NCBI GenBank assembly: GCA_035762425.1
Contig: DASTOW010000393.1
Coordinates: 1 to 58,141 of the forward strand
DNA from: AWTP1-13 sp035762425
Lineage (GTDB): Bacteria > Pseudomonadota > Alphaproteobacteria > Rhizobiales > Hyphomicrobiaceae
Direction of reading: 5' to 3'
Length of the DNA: 58,141 nucleotides
Positions 8,501-17,415 of the stretch are shown here, one piece after another. The position numbers and the translations under genes were made by a program. Position 1 is the stretch's first letter; each line of letters opens with the position of its first letter. The notes under the pieces were generated by a model. The model had not been told where the DNA came from. It saw only the letters and a list, made by a program, of their open reading frames with translations, and did no database searches.

Positions 8501-9487
8501 ATGCACCTGATTTTGGGCATGGCGTACGCAACAATTGTCGCCGCAGGACTGCTGGGCGCAGGGACGTCGCCAACTGCAGCGGGTCCTATGGAGCGCAAGC
8601 TGACCATCGAGGGGCTGGCCCTTACCTACCTGCGGCCGCAGGGCAGCGACCGCGTCCCTCTTGCGGTGATCATCGCCGGCTCCGGACCCACCGACCGCGA
8701 CGGCAACAGCCTGCAGGGTCTCAAGACCGACGCCTACAAGCAACTCGCGGAGGCGCTGGCCGACCTCGGCATCGCCACGGTGCGCTATGACAAGCGCGGC
8801 ATCGGCGGCAGCGTCGATCTCGGCAAGGACGAGATGCAGCTCACCATCGATGTATTCGCCAAGGATGCGCAGGTGATAGCCAAGTGGGCCGCACAGCTGC
8901 CCAATGTCGGCCCGCTCGTGCTGATCGGCCACAGCGAGGGCGGCGTGCTGGCGCTGATGGTTGCCAAATCTGCAGCCGCCAAGGCCGTGGTGCTGCTGGC
9001 GACGCCCGGCCGGCCGCTCGGGCAGATCCTGCGCGATCAGTTGGCGCGTCCCGTGCTGCCGCAGGAGCTGCGCTCGGAGGCCCTGGAGATCATCGCCGCT
9101 CTGGAGCGGGGCGAGGAGGTCAAGACGGTTCGTGTCGATCTGGAGCCGCTGTTCCGGCCGAGCGTGCAGCCGTTCATGCGCAGCTGGATCAAGACCGATC
9201 CCGCCCAATTGCTGCGCGGCCTCGATGTGCCGGCGCTGGTCATCGGCGGCGGGCGCGATATCCAGATCGCACGCGTGGACTACGATGCGCTAGTGGCGAC
9301 GCGCGCCAACGTCAAGTCGAGCTGGTACCCGAACATGGGACACACCTTGAAGGTGGTGGGCGAGGACCTGCAGTCGCAGGGCAAGGCTTACATGGACCCG
9401 ACGCTGGCGCTGGCTGACGGGCTGGCCGACAGCATCGCTCGCTTCATCCACGAGGCCGCCAGCAGTGCGTCCAAGGCGCGCAAATAG
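8501..9487 (+). CDS. Secreted alpha/beta hydrolase
   Basis: This 328-residue protein starts at ATG 8501, preceded by a GGAGGAAT ribosome-binding site, and has an N-terminal signal sequence ending around ASPTAAG (residues 1-28). The mature part is an alpha/beta hydrolase: IIAGSGPTDRDGN forms the oxyanion region, GHSEGG holds the nucleophile Ser, and NMGHTLK near residue 285 supplies the catalytic His; GGGRDIQ probably holds the acidic residue. The GSGPTDRDGN motif is common in a family of periplasmic dienelactone-hydrolase-like esterases. The substrate is unknown. It is divergent from mazG and followed closely by arfB. Confidence 0.82.
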   Translation: MHLILGMAYATIVAAGLLGAGTSPTAAGPMERKLTIEGLALTYLRPQGSDRVPLAVIIAGSGPTDRDGNSLQGLKTDAYKQLAEALADLGIATVRYDKRGIGGSVDLGKDEMQLTIDVFAKDAQVIAKWAAQLPNVGPLVLIGHSEGGVLALMVAKSAAAKAVVLLATPGRPLGQILRDQLARPVLPQELRSEALEIIAALERGEEVKTVRVDLEPLFRPSVQPFMRSWIKTDPAQLLRGLDVPALVIGGGRDIQIARVDYDALVATRANVKSSWYPNMGHTLKVVGEDLQSQGKAYMDPTLALADGLADSIARFIHEAASSASKARK

Positions 9488-9500
9488 GCAATGGCCGAGC

Positions 9501-9923
9501 ATGCTACGCGTCACCGATACGATTGAGCTCGATCCTGCCGAGCTCGAGGAGGTGTTCCTGCGCGCCTCGGGACCGGGCGGGCAGAACGTCAACAAGGTGT
9601 CGACGGCGGTGCAGCTGCGTTTCGACGTACGCCGATCGCGCGCCCTGCCGGAGGAGGTGCGAATGCGCCTGCAGGCGCTGGCGGGGCGCAGACTGACCAG
9701 CGACGGCGTGCTGGTCATCACCGCCAACCAGTTTCGCACTCAGGCGCGCAATCGCGAGGACGCACGAGCGCGACTGATCGAGCTGATCCGCGAGGCAGCC
9801 GTAGCTCCCAAGCACCGGCGCGCGACGCGTGTGCCGCGTGCCTCCAAGGCGCAGCGAGCCGACAACAAGCGACGCCGCTCCAGGGTCAAGGCCCTGCGGC
9901 GCGGCGGGTTCGAGGTGGATTGA
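9501..9923 (+). CDS. arfB: Alternative ribosome-rescue factor ArfB (YaeJ family)
   Basis: This 140-residue peptidyl-tRNA hydrolase rescues ribosomes stalled on mRNAs lacking a stop codon. The catalytic GGQ is at residues 26-28 within SGPGGQNVNKVST, which is the release-factor catalytic domain without the codon-recognition domain. The C-terminal tail is very basic (KHRRATRVPRASKAQR and NKRRRSRVKALRR), which in this family enters the empty mRNA channel. ATG 9501 (MLRVTDTIEL) gives the usual family length. It begins 13 bases after the hydrolase stop and converges with the rhodanese gene 9 bases away. Confidence 0.93.
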   Translation: MLRVTDTIELDPAELEEVFLRASGPGGQNVNKVSTAVQLRFDVRRSRALPEEVRMRLQALAGRRLTSDGVLVITANQFRTQARNREDARARLIELIREAAVAPKHRRATRVPRASKAQRADNKRRRSRVKALRRGGFEVD

Positions 9924-9932
9924 GGCCTCGAT

Positions 9933-10343
9933 TTAGGCCTCGACCGCAGTCTCGACGGAAAAGTCGAAGCCTTCGTCAGCCCAGCCGGTCACGCCGCCGA
10001 TCATGATCTTGACGGGGCGCCCCAGCTTGGAAAGGCGCAGGGCGGCGCGGTCGGCGCCGTTGCAGTGAGGGCCTGCGCAGTAGACGACGAACAGCGTGGC
10101 GTGCGGCCAGCTCATCATGCGCTCGGCAGTGATCTCGGCGTGCGGCAGGCTTAAGGCGCCAGGCACGTGACCGCGGGCGAAGGCCTGGCGGCCGCGCACG
10201 TCGAGCAGAACAAAATCGACCGGACCCTTCTTGAGCGACTCGTGCACGTCCCAGCAGTCGGTCTCGAGCGACAGCTTGCGGGCGAAGTGGGCGGCGGCCT
10301 CGGACGGGGCTGCCGCGGCGATGGCACTGACGTGGCTGGCCAT
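9933..10343 (-). CDS. Rhodanese-like domain protein
   Basis: This single-domain rhodanese of 136 residues has the expected LLDVRGRQAFARGHVPGAL substrate-loop region and an active-site loop beginning at Cys in VYCAGPHCNGADR, followed by GGVTGW. Such proteins transfer sulfane sulfur or sense reactive species; the exact acceptor is unknown. The start at 10343 follows an AGGAG ribosome-binding site. It is divergent from the AraC/FtrA-type regulator, and the shared 90-bp spacer suggests that the regulator controls it. The pairing of an FtrA-type regulator with a rhodanese gene is, to my knowledge, recurrent in proteobacteria. Confidence 0.88.
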   Translation of the reverse strand: MASHVSAIAAAAPSEAAAHFARKLSLETDCWDVHESLKKGPVDFVLLDVRGRQAFARGHVPGALSLPHAEITAERMMSWPHATLFVVYCAGPHCNGADRAALRLSKLGRPVKIMIGGVTGWADEGFDFSVETAVEA

Positions 10344-10436
10344 GGGTCGATCTCCTGTGGCCGGGGCGCAGGCTGCGTCCCGTATTTGCATGCCAGCATT
10401 TGACGCCAATCCCAGGGTGCGCGACAAGTGGCGCAG

Positions 10437-11450
10437 ATGCCAATGAACGTAAAGATCATGCCAAAGCGCGCTGCACGGCCCAATCCGCCCGCCAACCGCC
10501 TTGTGGCCGCGCTCACCTACGACGGGCTGTGTACGTTCGAGTTTGGCGTGGCGGTCGAGATTTTTGGCCTGGACCGTCCGGAAATGGGCGCTGCCTGGTA
10601 CAGGTTCCGCGTGGCGGCGGCCGATGCAGGTCCAATGCGGGCCATGGGCGGCATTCGTGTCAGCGTCGATGGCGGGCTCTCGTTGCTGGAACGAGCCGGC
10701 ACCATCATCGTGCCCGGCTGGCGCGGTGCCGATGAGCCGGTGCCGGCGGCGCTGGTGCGCGTACTGCGGCGTGCGCATGCCAAGGGAGCGCGGCTGCTGT
10801 CGTTCTGCTCAGGGGTGTTCGTGCTAGCTGCCACCGGGCTGCTGGACGGCAAACGGGCCACCACGCACTGGCGCTACACCGATAAGCTCGCCAAGGCCTA
10901 CCCCCGCATCAATGTGCTGGCCGATGTGCTCTATGTCGACGAGGGTAGCCTTCTGACGGCAGCAGGTACGGCGGCCGGCATTGATCTCAGCCTGCATCTC
11001 ATCCGCCGCGACTGGGGCACCGCGGCCGCCAACAGCGTCGCTCGGCGCCTCGTGGTGCCGCCGCATCGCGATGGCGGACAGGCGCAGTTCATCGAGACGC
11101 CGGTGCCGGCGGCGAGGGAAGGGGGACGGCTCGGACAGGTACTCGACCGATTGCGTGCCGAACCGGCGCGCGCAACCAGCATCGCGGGGCTGGCTCGGGA
11201 AGCGGGGATGAGCAGGCGAACGTTCCTGCGTCGTTTCAAGGCCGGCACCGGCGCGACGCCCGGCGTCTGGTTGGTGCGGGCTCGGCTGGCGCGAGCCCGG
11301 CAACTGCTGGAAACAACCCATCTGGGGCTCGACGATGTGGCCAATGCGGCGGGCTTCGGAACGGCGGCCAACCTGCGCCATCACTTCCGCAAGGAGCTCA
11401 AGGTCAGCCCGTCCGATTTCCGGCGCCGCTTCGGGTCACCGGCGGCCTGA
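10437..11450 (+). CDS. AraC-family regulator with DJ-1/PfpI-like N-terminal domain (FtrA/GlxA type)
   Basis: The 337-residue protein has an amidase-like DJ-1/PfpI domain at about residues 20-205 (ALTYDGLCTFEFGVAVE, TIIVPGW, and SFCSGVFVLAATGLLDGKRATTHW with the nucleophile-elbow Cys). A C-terminal AraC helix-turn-helix pair follows (SIAGLAREAGMSRRTFLRRF and LDDVANAAGFGTAANLRHHF). This order is that of FtrA/GlxA-type activators. The start is uncertain: GTG 10428 and ATGs 10437, 10443 and 10458 are all in frame and none has a strong ribosome-binding site. It probably regulates the divergent rhodanese gene. The stop codon lies inside a possible terminator hairpin. Confidence 0.88.
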   Translation: MPMNVKIMPKRAARPNPPANRLVAALTYDGLCTFEFGVAVEIFGLDRPEMGAAWYRFRVAAADAGPMRAMGGIRVSVDGGLSLLERAGTIIVPGWRGADEPVPAALVRVLRRAHAKGARLLSFCSGVFVLAATGLLDGKRATTHWRYTDKLAKAYPRINVLADVLYVDEGSLLTAAGTAAGIDLSLHLIRRDWGTAAANSVARRLVVPPHRDGGQAQFIETPVPAAREGGRLGQVLDRLRAEPARATSIAGLAREAGMSRRTFLRRFKAGTGATPGVWLVRARLARARQLLETTHLGLDDVANAAGFGTAANLRHHFRKELKVSPSDFRRRFGSPAA

Positions 11451-11487
11451 AGCCGCTGTCAGGCTTATTCGCATAATATATATTATG
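11445..11487 (+). terminator. Possible weak terminator and AT-rich palindrome after the AraC-type gene
   Basis: A GCCTGA/TCAGGC stem (11445-11450 with 11459-11464) overlaps the stop codon and is followed by TTATTC. Immediately after comes a perfect 16-bp palindrome CATAATATATATTATG at 11472-11487, striking in this GC-rich DNA. It lies between two convergent genes, so a bidirectional terminator is possible; an operator is an alternative. Confidence 0.35.
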
Positions 11488-11552
11488 GAAAAATAACCTA
11501 ATAGATCTTGGCCACACCGAATCCTAAAGACGCGATGCGCCACGGCGGCGCG

Positions 11553-13082
11553 CTATTTGTCGGCCTTCTCGAAGTTGTCGGAGATGAGCCGGTCCAGCAA
11601 CCGCACCCCCCAGCCCGACGCCCAGCTCTGCGTGATCTCGTTGCGGTTGGAGTCCATGGCGGTGCCCGCCACGTCCAGATGCGCCCACGGCGTGTCCTTC
11701 ACGAAGCGCTGGATGAACTGCGCGCCGGTTATGGACCCGCCAAAGCGGCCGCCGATGTTCTTCATGTCGGCAGTCTTGCTGTCGATCAGCTTGTCGTAGG
11801 CCTTGCCGAGCGGCATGCGCCAGACCTTCTCGCCCGTTTCCTCGCCGGCCGCCACCAACTCGGCGGCCAGGCGGTCATCATTGCAAAACAGGCCTGCGTA
11901 CTCTTTGCCAAGGGCCACCATGATGGCGCCGGTCAGCGTGGCGAGGTCGACGATGAAGCGCGGCTTGAAGCGCTCCTGTGCGTACCAGATGACGTCGGCC
12001 AGCACCAAGCGGCCTTCGGCGTCGGTGTTGAGCACCTCGATGGTCTGACCCGACATGCTGGTGATGATGTCACCGGGGCGTTGCGCCTTGCCCGACGGCA
12101 TGTTCTCGGCAAGCCCCAGCAGGCCGATTGCGTTGACTGCGGCCTTGCGCTTGGCCAGTCCCAGCATCAAACCGGCGACGCACGCTGCGCCAGCCATGTC
12201 GCCCTTCATGTCCTCCATGCCGCCGGCCGGTTTGATGGAAATGCCGCCGGTGTCGAAGCACACGCCCTTGCCGACGAAGCACAGCGGCTTGGAGCGCTTG
12301 GACTTGGCCCCGTTCCACTGCAACACCACCACCCGCGAGGGGCGTTCGCTGCCCTGCCCGACCGCCAACAACGCGCCCATCTTGAGCTCGGCGAGCTGCT
12401 CCTCGTCCAGCACCTCGACCTCGAGGCCGGCGGCCGTCAGTTCGCGCATGCGATCGGCGAACTCGACAGGCCCCAGCATGTTGGCCGGCTCGTTGACGAG
12501 GTCACGGGCCAGGAAGCTGCCCTCGGCCAATGCCTTGCGCGGCTGGAACAGCTTGGCCGCGGCTTCCGGCTTGGCGCACTGGAGCACGAGCCGGGTGAGG
12601 CCGTCGCGGGCCGGCTCGCCTTCAGCACCGTCCTCGGACGGCTTCTTGGTGCGATACTTTTTAAAGGTGTAGCTGCGCAGCAGTGCGCCGTAGGCAAGGT
12701 CGGCCGCGAACACGTCGGCGCCAGCAGGGCCCGGATCGGCCGGATCCGCCAGGATACTGGCCGCATCGCCCTTGCGTGCACTGATCTGGGCGAAGGCGGC
12801 GCCTCCCAGCAGCAGGCGATCGAACTCTTTCGGCGCCTTGCCGGTGCCGAGCATGATGATGCGCTGGACGTCGATACCAGCCGGCGCCAGGATCTCGATG
12901 GCGCTCTTCGGTTTGCCGGTAAAGCCGGCGGCGGCCGCGGCCTTTTTGAGGGCGCCCTTGCTGCGTTCATCGATGCCGCGGGCGGCGCTGCCGAGCGCCA
13001 TATCCTCCCCGGCCAGAACCACCAGCGTGCCAATCGGCGCGGCCGACAGAGGGGCAAATTCGATCTCGAGCATGTCAGCCAT
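11553..13082 (-). CDS. pepA: Leucyl aminopeptidase (M17 family)
   Basis: PepA is a cytosolic dimetal aminopeptidase that releases N-terminal residues from peptides. The 509-residue product has the metal- and substrate-binding segments of family M17: VGKGVCFDTGGISIKPAGGM with the catalytic Lys, DMAGAA, the signature NTDAEGRLVLADV and the C-terminal DVAGTAM. Length is normal for the family. I use ATG 13082 (MADMLEIEF); the in-frame ATG at 13073 is an alternative. In many alphaproteobacteria pepA is divergent from lptF; here it is instead next to ntrC, and lptF lies 13.9 kb to the right. Confidence 0.95.
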   Translation of the reverse strand: MADMLEIEFAPLSAAPIGTLVVLAGEDMALGSAARGIDERSKGALKKAAAAAGFTGKPKSAIEILAPAGIDVQRIIMLGTGKAPKEFDRLLLGGAAFAQISARKGDAASILADPADPGPAGADVFAADLAYGALLRSYTFKKYRTKKPSEDGAEGEPARDGLTRLVLQCAKPEAAAKLFQPRKALAEGSFLARDLVNEPANMLGPVEFADRMRELTAAGLEVEVLDEEQLAELKMGALLAVGQGSERPSRVVVLQWNGAKSKRSKPLCFVGKGVCFDTGGISIKPAGGMEDMKGDMAGAACVAGLMLGLAKRKAAVNAIGLLGLAENMPSGKAQRPGDIITSMSGQTIEVLNTDAEGRLVLADVIWYAQERFKPRFIVDLATLTGAIMVALGKEYAGLFCNDDRLAAELVAAGEETGEKVWRMPLGKAYDKLIDSKTADMKNIGGRFGGSITGAQFIQRFVKDTPWAHLDVAGTAMDSNRNEITQSWASGWGVRLLDRLISDNFEKADK

Positions 13083-13605
13083 GGACTGAAATTCCGGGTG
13101 AGTTGCACAGGCGCCCGACCGGGCCGCAGCCTATCTGGTCTCCGGACGCGCTCATGCGTATCCGAAACCGGAAGGCCGCTTGAAGCAAGGAGGGATCAGG
13201 AGGCGCAACAATAGACGCTTGAGCCGGAAGAGCAAGGCTGGGGCGCCGCGTTGCGGGGCAGGCCTGCGATCTGGCTTGCGATCTGGCCTGCGATCTGGCC
13301 TGCGATCTGGTTTGGCCTGGGTTGAAGCGCGGCATGCTGGAGGCAAATGCGCTTGGATGGCAGCCCCTATCCTTGCCACCGCCTGCATGGGCGGGGCGGC
13401 ACCGCGCACGCAGCAGCGGGATTTGCGCGCGCCGTCGAGGAAAGTGCTCTAGCTCGGCCCCAGCGCATCGTACGGGGCAGGCCCTTGTGGTGCAGCGGAT
13501 GCAATGGGCGAAAGTCGGCAATGCCGCTCCCTTCACCAGCACGACGCGTGGCAAGCGCGCCGTGCTCGTGCGGCAGCTAGATGACAGAGCTAAGCTGCAC
13601 CTGGC
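13083..13605. other. Intergenic region between pepA and ntrC, with tandem repeats
   Basis: This 523-bp gap should hold the pepA promoter and lies just beyond the 3' end of ntrC. It contains a four-copy 12-bp tandem array (13261-13308). An antisense frame through it (13075-13554) is open but is Arg/Ser/Gln- and Pro/Asp/Arg-repetitive and resembles no protein, so I do not call it. It is one edge of the block rearrangement described in the findings. Confidence 0.6.
13261..13308. repeat. Four 12-bp tandem repeats
   Basis: Four head-to-tail copies of GGCCTGCGATCT are seen; the second differs by one base (GGCTTGCGATCT). A decayed further copy may follow at 13309. There are no unique spacers, so this is a simple tandem array and not a CRISPR. 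Confidence 0.9.
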
Positions 13606-15051
13606 TCAGGTCGCGGGCGTGCGGAAGACTTGGATGTCGAGGTCGCGGATTTTCTTGCGCAGCGTGTTGCGATTGAGGCCGAGCAGGGCTGCGGCGCGGA
13701 TCTGGTTGCCGCGGGTTGCCGCCAGCGCAGCCATCAGCAGCGGCCGTTCGACGTGCTGCAGCACGCGGTCGTAAAGACCGGGCGGCGGCAGTTCGCGGCC
13801 GTAGCCGGCAAAATGGCCGGCGAGATAGCGCTCGACCATTTCGGACAGCTCCTTGGGCGTCTTGCCGCTCTCCATCGACGGCGCCGGAACCGTCTCAGCC
13901 AGTTCGGCCTCGACAATCTCAGCGGTCAGCGTGTCCTCGGGGTGCAGGGCGCCAAGGCGGCGCACCATGTTCTCCAGCTCGCGCACGTTGCCGGGCCAGT
14001 GGTAGCGCTTGAGGCGTTCGATGGCGGCCGTCTCGATCGCCTTGTGGCCAAGACCAGCCTTGGCGGCCTGGCGCAGGAAGTGGCGGACGAGGTCGCCGAT
14101 ATCCTCCAGGCGCTCACGCAGCGGCGGCAGGCGCAGAGGTACGACGTTCAGACGGTAGTAAAGGTCTTCCCGAAACAGACCCTGCTGGATCTGGGTCTTC
14201 AGCTCGCGATGGGTGGCGGCGATGATGCGAATGTTGGTCTTGATAGGCGTGCGGCCGCCGACGGTGGTGTACTCACCTTCCTGCAGCACGCGCAGCAGCC
14301 GCGTCTGCGCCTCCATTGGCATGTCGCCGATCTCGTCCAGGAACAACGTGCCGCCTTCGGCCTGCTGAAACCGGCCTTCGGTACGTGCCTGGGCCCCGGT
14401 GAAGGCCCCCTTCTCGTGGCCGAACAGCTCGCTTTCGATCAGCTCGCGCGGGATGGCCGCCATGTTGATGGCGATGAACGGTCCGTTGCGGCGCCGGGAG
14501 AAGTCGTGCAGCACGCGTGCCACCAACTCTTTGCCGGTGCCGGACTCGCCGGTGATCATGACGGTGAGGTCGGTGCGCGTCAGACGTGCCAGGACGCGAT
14601 AGATTTCCTGCATGGCCGGCGAGCGGCCGATCAAGGGCAGCTCCTCGACCTCACCTTCGTTTGCCGCCTTCTCCTTGCGCTTGCCAGGCTCGGCGAGCGC
14701 CCGCCCGACGATGCTGACGATCTGCGACAGATCAAAGGGCTTCGGCAGATACTCGAAGGCACCCTTCTCGGCAGCCGACAGCGCCGTCATCAGCGTGTTC
14801 TGCGCGCTCATGACGATGATCGGCAGATCGGGGCGCAGCTTCTTGATGCGCGGAATGAGATCGAAGGCGTTCTCGTCCGGCATGACCACGTCGGTGATCA
14901 CCACATCGCCCTCGCCTTGCGCCACCCAGCGCCAAAGCGTGGCCGCGTTGCCGGTGGCGCGCGGCGCGTAGCCTGCCCGGGCGAAGGCCTGGTTGAGGAC
15001 GGTGCGGATCGCACTGTCATCGTCGGCAATCAGGATGGTTCCGCCAGCCAT
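13606..15051 (-). CDS. ntrC: Nitrogen regulation response regulator NtrC (NR-I)
   Basis: NtrC activates sigma-54 promoters of nitrogen-assimilation genes when phosphorylated by NtrB. The 481-residue protein has a receiver domain (residues 5-120; DDD acid pocket, phosphoacceptor Asp in VVITDVVMPDE, Lys in LPKPFD), a sigma-54 AAA+ domain with Walker A GESGTGKE, the sigma-54-contacting GAFTGA loop, Walker B GGTLFLDEIGDMP and the WPGNVREL sensor region, and a Fis-type helix-turn-helix at the end (NQIRAAALLGLNRNTLRKKI). It starts 16 bases after ntrB and is the last gene of the dusB-ntrB-ntrC operon here; ntrY, which usually follows, is 13 kb away. Confidence 0.97.
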   Translation of the reverse strand: MAGGTILIADDDSAIRTVLNQAFARAGYAPRATGNAATLWRWVAQGEGDVVITDVVMPDENAFDLIPRIKKLRPDLPIIVMSAQNTLMTALSAAEKGAFEYLPKPFDLSQIVSIVGRALAEPGKRKEKAANEGEVEELPLIGRSPAMQEIYRVLARLTRTDLTVMITGESGTGKELVARVLHDFSRRRNGPFIAINMAAIPRELIESELFGHEKGAFTGAQARTEGRFQQAEGGTLFLDEIGDMPMEAQTRLLRVLQEGEYTTVGGRTPIKTNIRIIAATHRELKTQIQQGLFREDLYYRLNVVPLRLPPLRERLEDIGDLVRHFLRQAAKAGLGHKAIETAAIERLKRYHWPGNVRELENMVRRLGALHPEDTLTAEIVEAELAETVPAPSMESGKTPKELSEMVERYLAGHFAGYGRELPPPGLYDRVLQHVERPLLMAALAATRGNQIRAAALLGLNRNTLRKKIRDLDIQVFRTPAT

Positions 15052-15067
15052 GGTCTGTCTAGCCTTC

Positions 15068-16210
15068 CTATTTCTCGCGCCGCTTCTTGTCCTGCAGCGG
15101 CAGCAGTACGCGGAATACGGTCCGCTTGGGCTCGGATTCGCACTCGATTACGCCGCCGTGGTCCCCGATGATCTTGGCGACCAATGCAAGACCGAGGCCG
15201 GTTCCGGTGCGCTTTGTTGTCACGAACGGGTCAAACAGGTGTGGCTTGAGCTGTTCGGGCACGCCGGGGCCGGAATCCTCGACCTCGATCATGAGCGGCA
15301 GGCTGACGCGCACGCCGGTACCGGGCACCGACAGGCGCACACCCGGCCGGAAGGCGGTGCGCAGCGTGATGCGGCCCTGCTCGCGCCCTTCCTCGATGGC
15401 TTCGGCGGCATTCTTGACCAGGTTCAAAAACGCCTGGATGAGCTTGTCGCGGTTGCCGGCTACCGGCGGCAGCGACGGGTCGAACTCCACGTTGATCCTG
15501 ATCTTCTCGGCAAAGCCGGTGTTGGCCAGCCGCTTCACGTGGTCCAGCACGGAGTGGATGTTGACGGGCTCGGAGACGAGCGGGCGTTCGTCACCGAATA
15601 CTTCCATGCGGTCGACCAGCGTGCGGATGCGGTCGGTCTCGGTGCAAATCAGCTGGGTGAGGGCGCGGTCCTCGTCCTTGAGGCCGGGCTCCAGCAGTTG
15701 CGCGGCGCCGCGGATGCCAGACAGCGGATTCTTGATCTCGTGTGCGAGCACTTGCGCCATGCCCGACACCGAACGAGCAGCAGCGCGATGCGTCAGCTGG
15801 CGCTCGATCATCTGCGCCATCGAGCGCTGCTGCAGCATCAAGACGATGAGGCCTGGATTGTCGGGCAGGGCGCCGCCAAACACATCAACCACGCGGTTGA
15901 CGCCGCTGCGCGGCAGTCCGACGTCGACGCCGTATTCGTTGACGGTGGCACCGGTACGCCGCACCTGGGCAACGAGCGCCGCGAGCGGACTGGAAAAGGC
16001 GATGATGTCGGGCAGTGTCTGTCGCTTGAGCATGCCTTGGCTCAGCGAGAAGAAGGACTCCGCTGCAGCGTTGGCGTAGAGCACGCGATCGTCTTCACCC
16101 AACACCAGGATCGGATGTGGCAGGGCCGCGAGCAGCAGATCGTACTCGATGTGCCGGCGCGGATTGATGGTCGACCCGGTGCGGTCGCGGGCAGCCTCGG
16201 CGGCGCTCAT
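15068..16210 (-). CDS. ntrB: Nitrogen regulation sensor kinase/phosphatase NtrB (NR-II)
   Basis: NtrB is the cytosolic histidine kinase and phosphatase that controls NtrC in response to PII and nitrogen status. The 380-residue protein has an N-terminal PAS domain (residues 20-130), the phosphoacceptor His in VLAHEIKNPLSGIRGAAQLLE, and the ATP-binding HATPase region with N-box NLVKNAAEAIEEG, DSGPGVP and GTGLGLALV. There is no membrane segment, as expected. Its start overlaps the end of dusB by 4 bases (16207-16210), indicating translational coupling. This dusB-ntrB-ntrC order is typical of alphaproteobacteria. Confidence 0.97.
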   Translation of the reverse strand: MSAAEAARDRTGSTINPRRHIEYDLLLAALPHPILVLGEDDRVLYANAAAESFFSLSQGMLKRQTLPDIIAFSSPLAALVAQVRRTGATVNEYGVDVGLPRSGVNRVVDVFGGALPDNPGLIVLMLQQRSMAQMIERQLTHRAAARSVSGMAQVLAHEIKNPLSGIRGAAQLLEPGLKDEDRALTQLICTETDRIRTLVDRMEVFGDERPLVSEPVNIHSVLDHVKRLANTGFAEKIRINVEFDPSLPPVAGNRDKLIQAFLNLVKNAAEAIEEGREQGRITLRTAFRPGVRLSVPGTGVRVSLPLMIEVEDSGPGVPEQLKPHLFDPFVTTKRTGTGLGLALVAKIIGDHGGVIECESEPKRTVFRVLLPLQDKKRREK

Positions 16211-17262
16211 GCGGCCATTTCCTCAGATATTTCGGCCATTTCCGCGTAGCAGGCCGTCAAGCCGCCGAGCACCTCGCGGGCGTTGTCGTTGGTGCACAGA
16301 TGGCGGCGCCAGGTCTTGGTGTGCTCAGCAAGTACTGGCGAGCTGCCGGCGCCTGAGCTGAGGTACCAGCCGATATGTTTGCGTGCCGCGCGCAGACCGT
16401 GCATGCCCCCGTGTTCAACCATCGCGGCGATGTGGTCACGAGCGATGCGCGCCTGTTCGGCCAGCGGTGGCGCACCGGGATCCGAGCCAGTGGAGAGCGC
16501 TTGGCCGATGCGCGCGGGCATCCACGGCGCACCATAGGCGCCGCGGCCGACCATCACCGCGTCGGCACCCGATATCTGCAACGCTGCGCGCGCTGTTTCC
16601 GGATCGACGACGTCGCCGTTGATGACGATGGGAATGCGTACGGCATCCTTCACGCGACGCGCGAATGCCCAGTCGGCGCTGCCCTTGAAGAACTGGTTGC
16701 GGGTGCGCGCGTGCACCGTGACGAGGCGAATGCCGGCGGCTTCGGCACGGCGCGCCAGTTCCGGCGCGTTGCGGCTGGCATTGTCCCAGCCCAGACGCAT
16801 CTTCAGCGTGACGGGCACCTTGACGGCGCCGACGGTCGCCTCGATCAGGCCGAGCGCGTGGTCGAGGTCGCGCATGAGTGCCGAGCCGGACAGCTTGCCC
16901 GTCACCTCGCGCGCCGGGCATCCCATGTTGATGTCAATAATGTCGGCGCCGAGCCCTTCGGCAACACGCGCGCCCTCCGCCATCCAGCGTGCGTCGCATC
17001 CTGCGAGTTGTATAACGAAGGGCGCGAGCTCCCGGCCCTCGGCGCGGCGATGGGCATCATGCCGCGCGCGCACCAGGTGCTCGCTTGCCACCATCTCGGA
17101 TACGACGAGGCCGGCGCCGAGCCCATGCACGACCCGGCGGAACGAAAGGTCGGTCACGCCCGACATCGGCGCGAGCAGCACCGGCGTACGTAGGCAGTGC
17201 CGGCCGATCGCGACGGGCTTATGGTTCACGTCGGAAGGCGCCGACCCCAGGCTCATGCCCAT
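16207..17262 (-). CDS. dusB: tRNA-dihydrouridine synthase (DusB/NifR3)
   Basis: This FMN enzyme reduces uridine to dihydrouridine in tRNA. The protein has the Dus barrel start LLAPMSGVTDLSFRR, the catalytic-Cys loop INMGCPAREVTGKLSGSALM, the VHARTRNQFFKGSADW segment and the phosphate-binding GADAVMVGRGAYGAPW. It is the first gene of the ntrB-ntrC operon; in nitrogen fixers it was named nifR3. The frame is open up to 17328, but the extra residues are unlike the family, so I start at ATG 17262 (MGMSLGSAPS), giving 351 residues. The neighbouring ispDF is divergent across about 150 bp. Confidence 0.94.
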   Translation of the reverse strand: MGMSLGSAPSDVNHKPVAIGRHCLRTPVLLAPMSGVTDLSFRRVVHGLGAGLVVSEMVASEHLVRARHDAHRRAEGRELAPFVIQLAGCDARWMAEGARVAEGLGADIIDINMGCPAREVTGKLSGSALMRDLDHALGLIEATVGAVKVPVTLKMRLGWDNASRNAPELARRAEAAGIRLVTVHARTRNQFFKGSADWAFARRVKDAVRIPIVINGDVVDPETARAALQISGADAVMVGRGAYGAPWMPARIGQALSTGSDPGAPPLAEQARIARDHIAAMVEHGGMHGLRAARKHIGWYLSSGAGSSPVLAEHTKTWRRHLCTNDNAREVLGGLTACYAEMAEISEEMAA

Positions 17263-17415
17263 ATTATAGGCAAATTCCACTATTGCTCTCGTCTTGTGCA
17301 GATTATAGCGGGCGCAGGCATTTCGCAAGCGCGAAAGAATTGGTCAACCTTATCGACTGTGTTGTGAAGCCTCGCCTATCCAGCGTAAGAGCGGCCACAA
17401 ACCGCTTGCAACCGC

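Noticed and set aside
13261..13308. Possible CRISPR array
   Set aside because: Units are 12 bp, contiguous and without spacers, and there are no cas genes.
13075..13554. Open reverse frame through the tandem repeats next to pepA
   Set aside because: Its protein is dominated by repeat-encoded RSQA units and shows no fold or motif; the frame exists because a 12-bp unit keeps all frames open.
13630..15171. 513-residue forward open frame opposite ntrC
   Set aside because: It is the antisense shadow of ntrC, whose receiver, AAA+ and helix-turn-helix motifs are intact.
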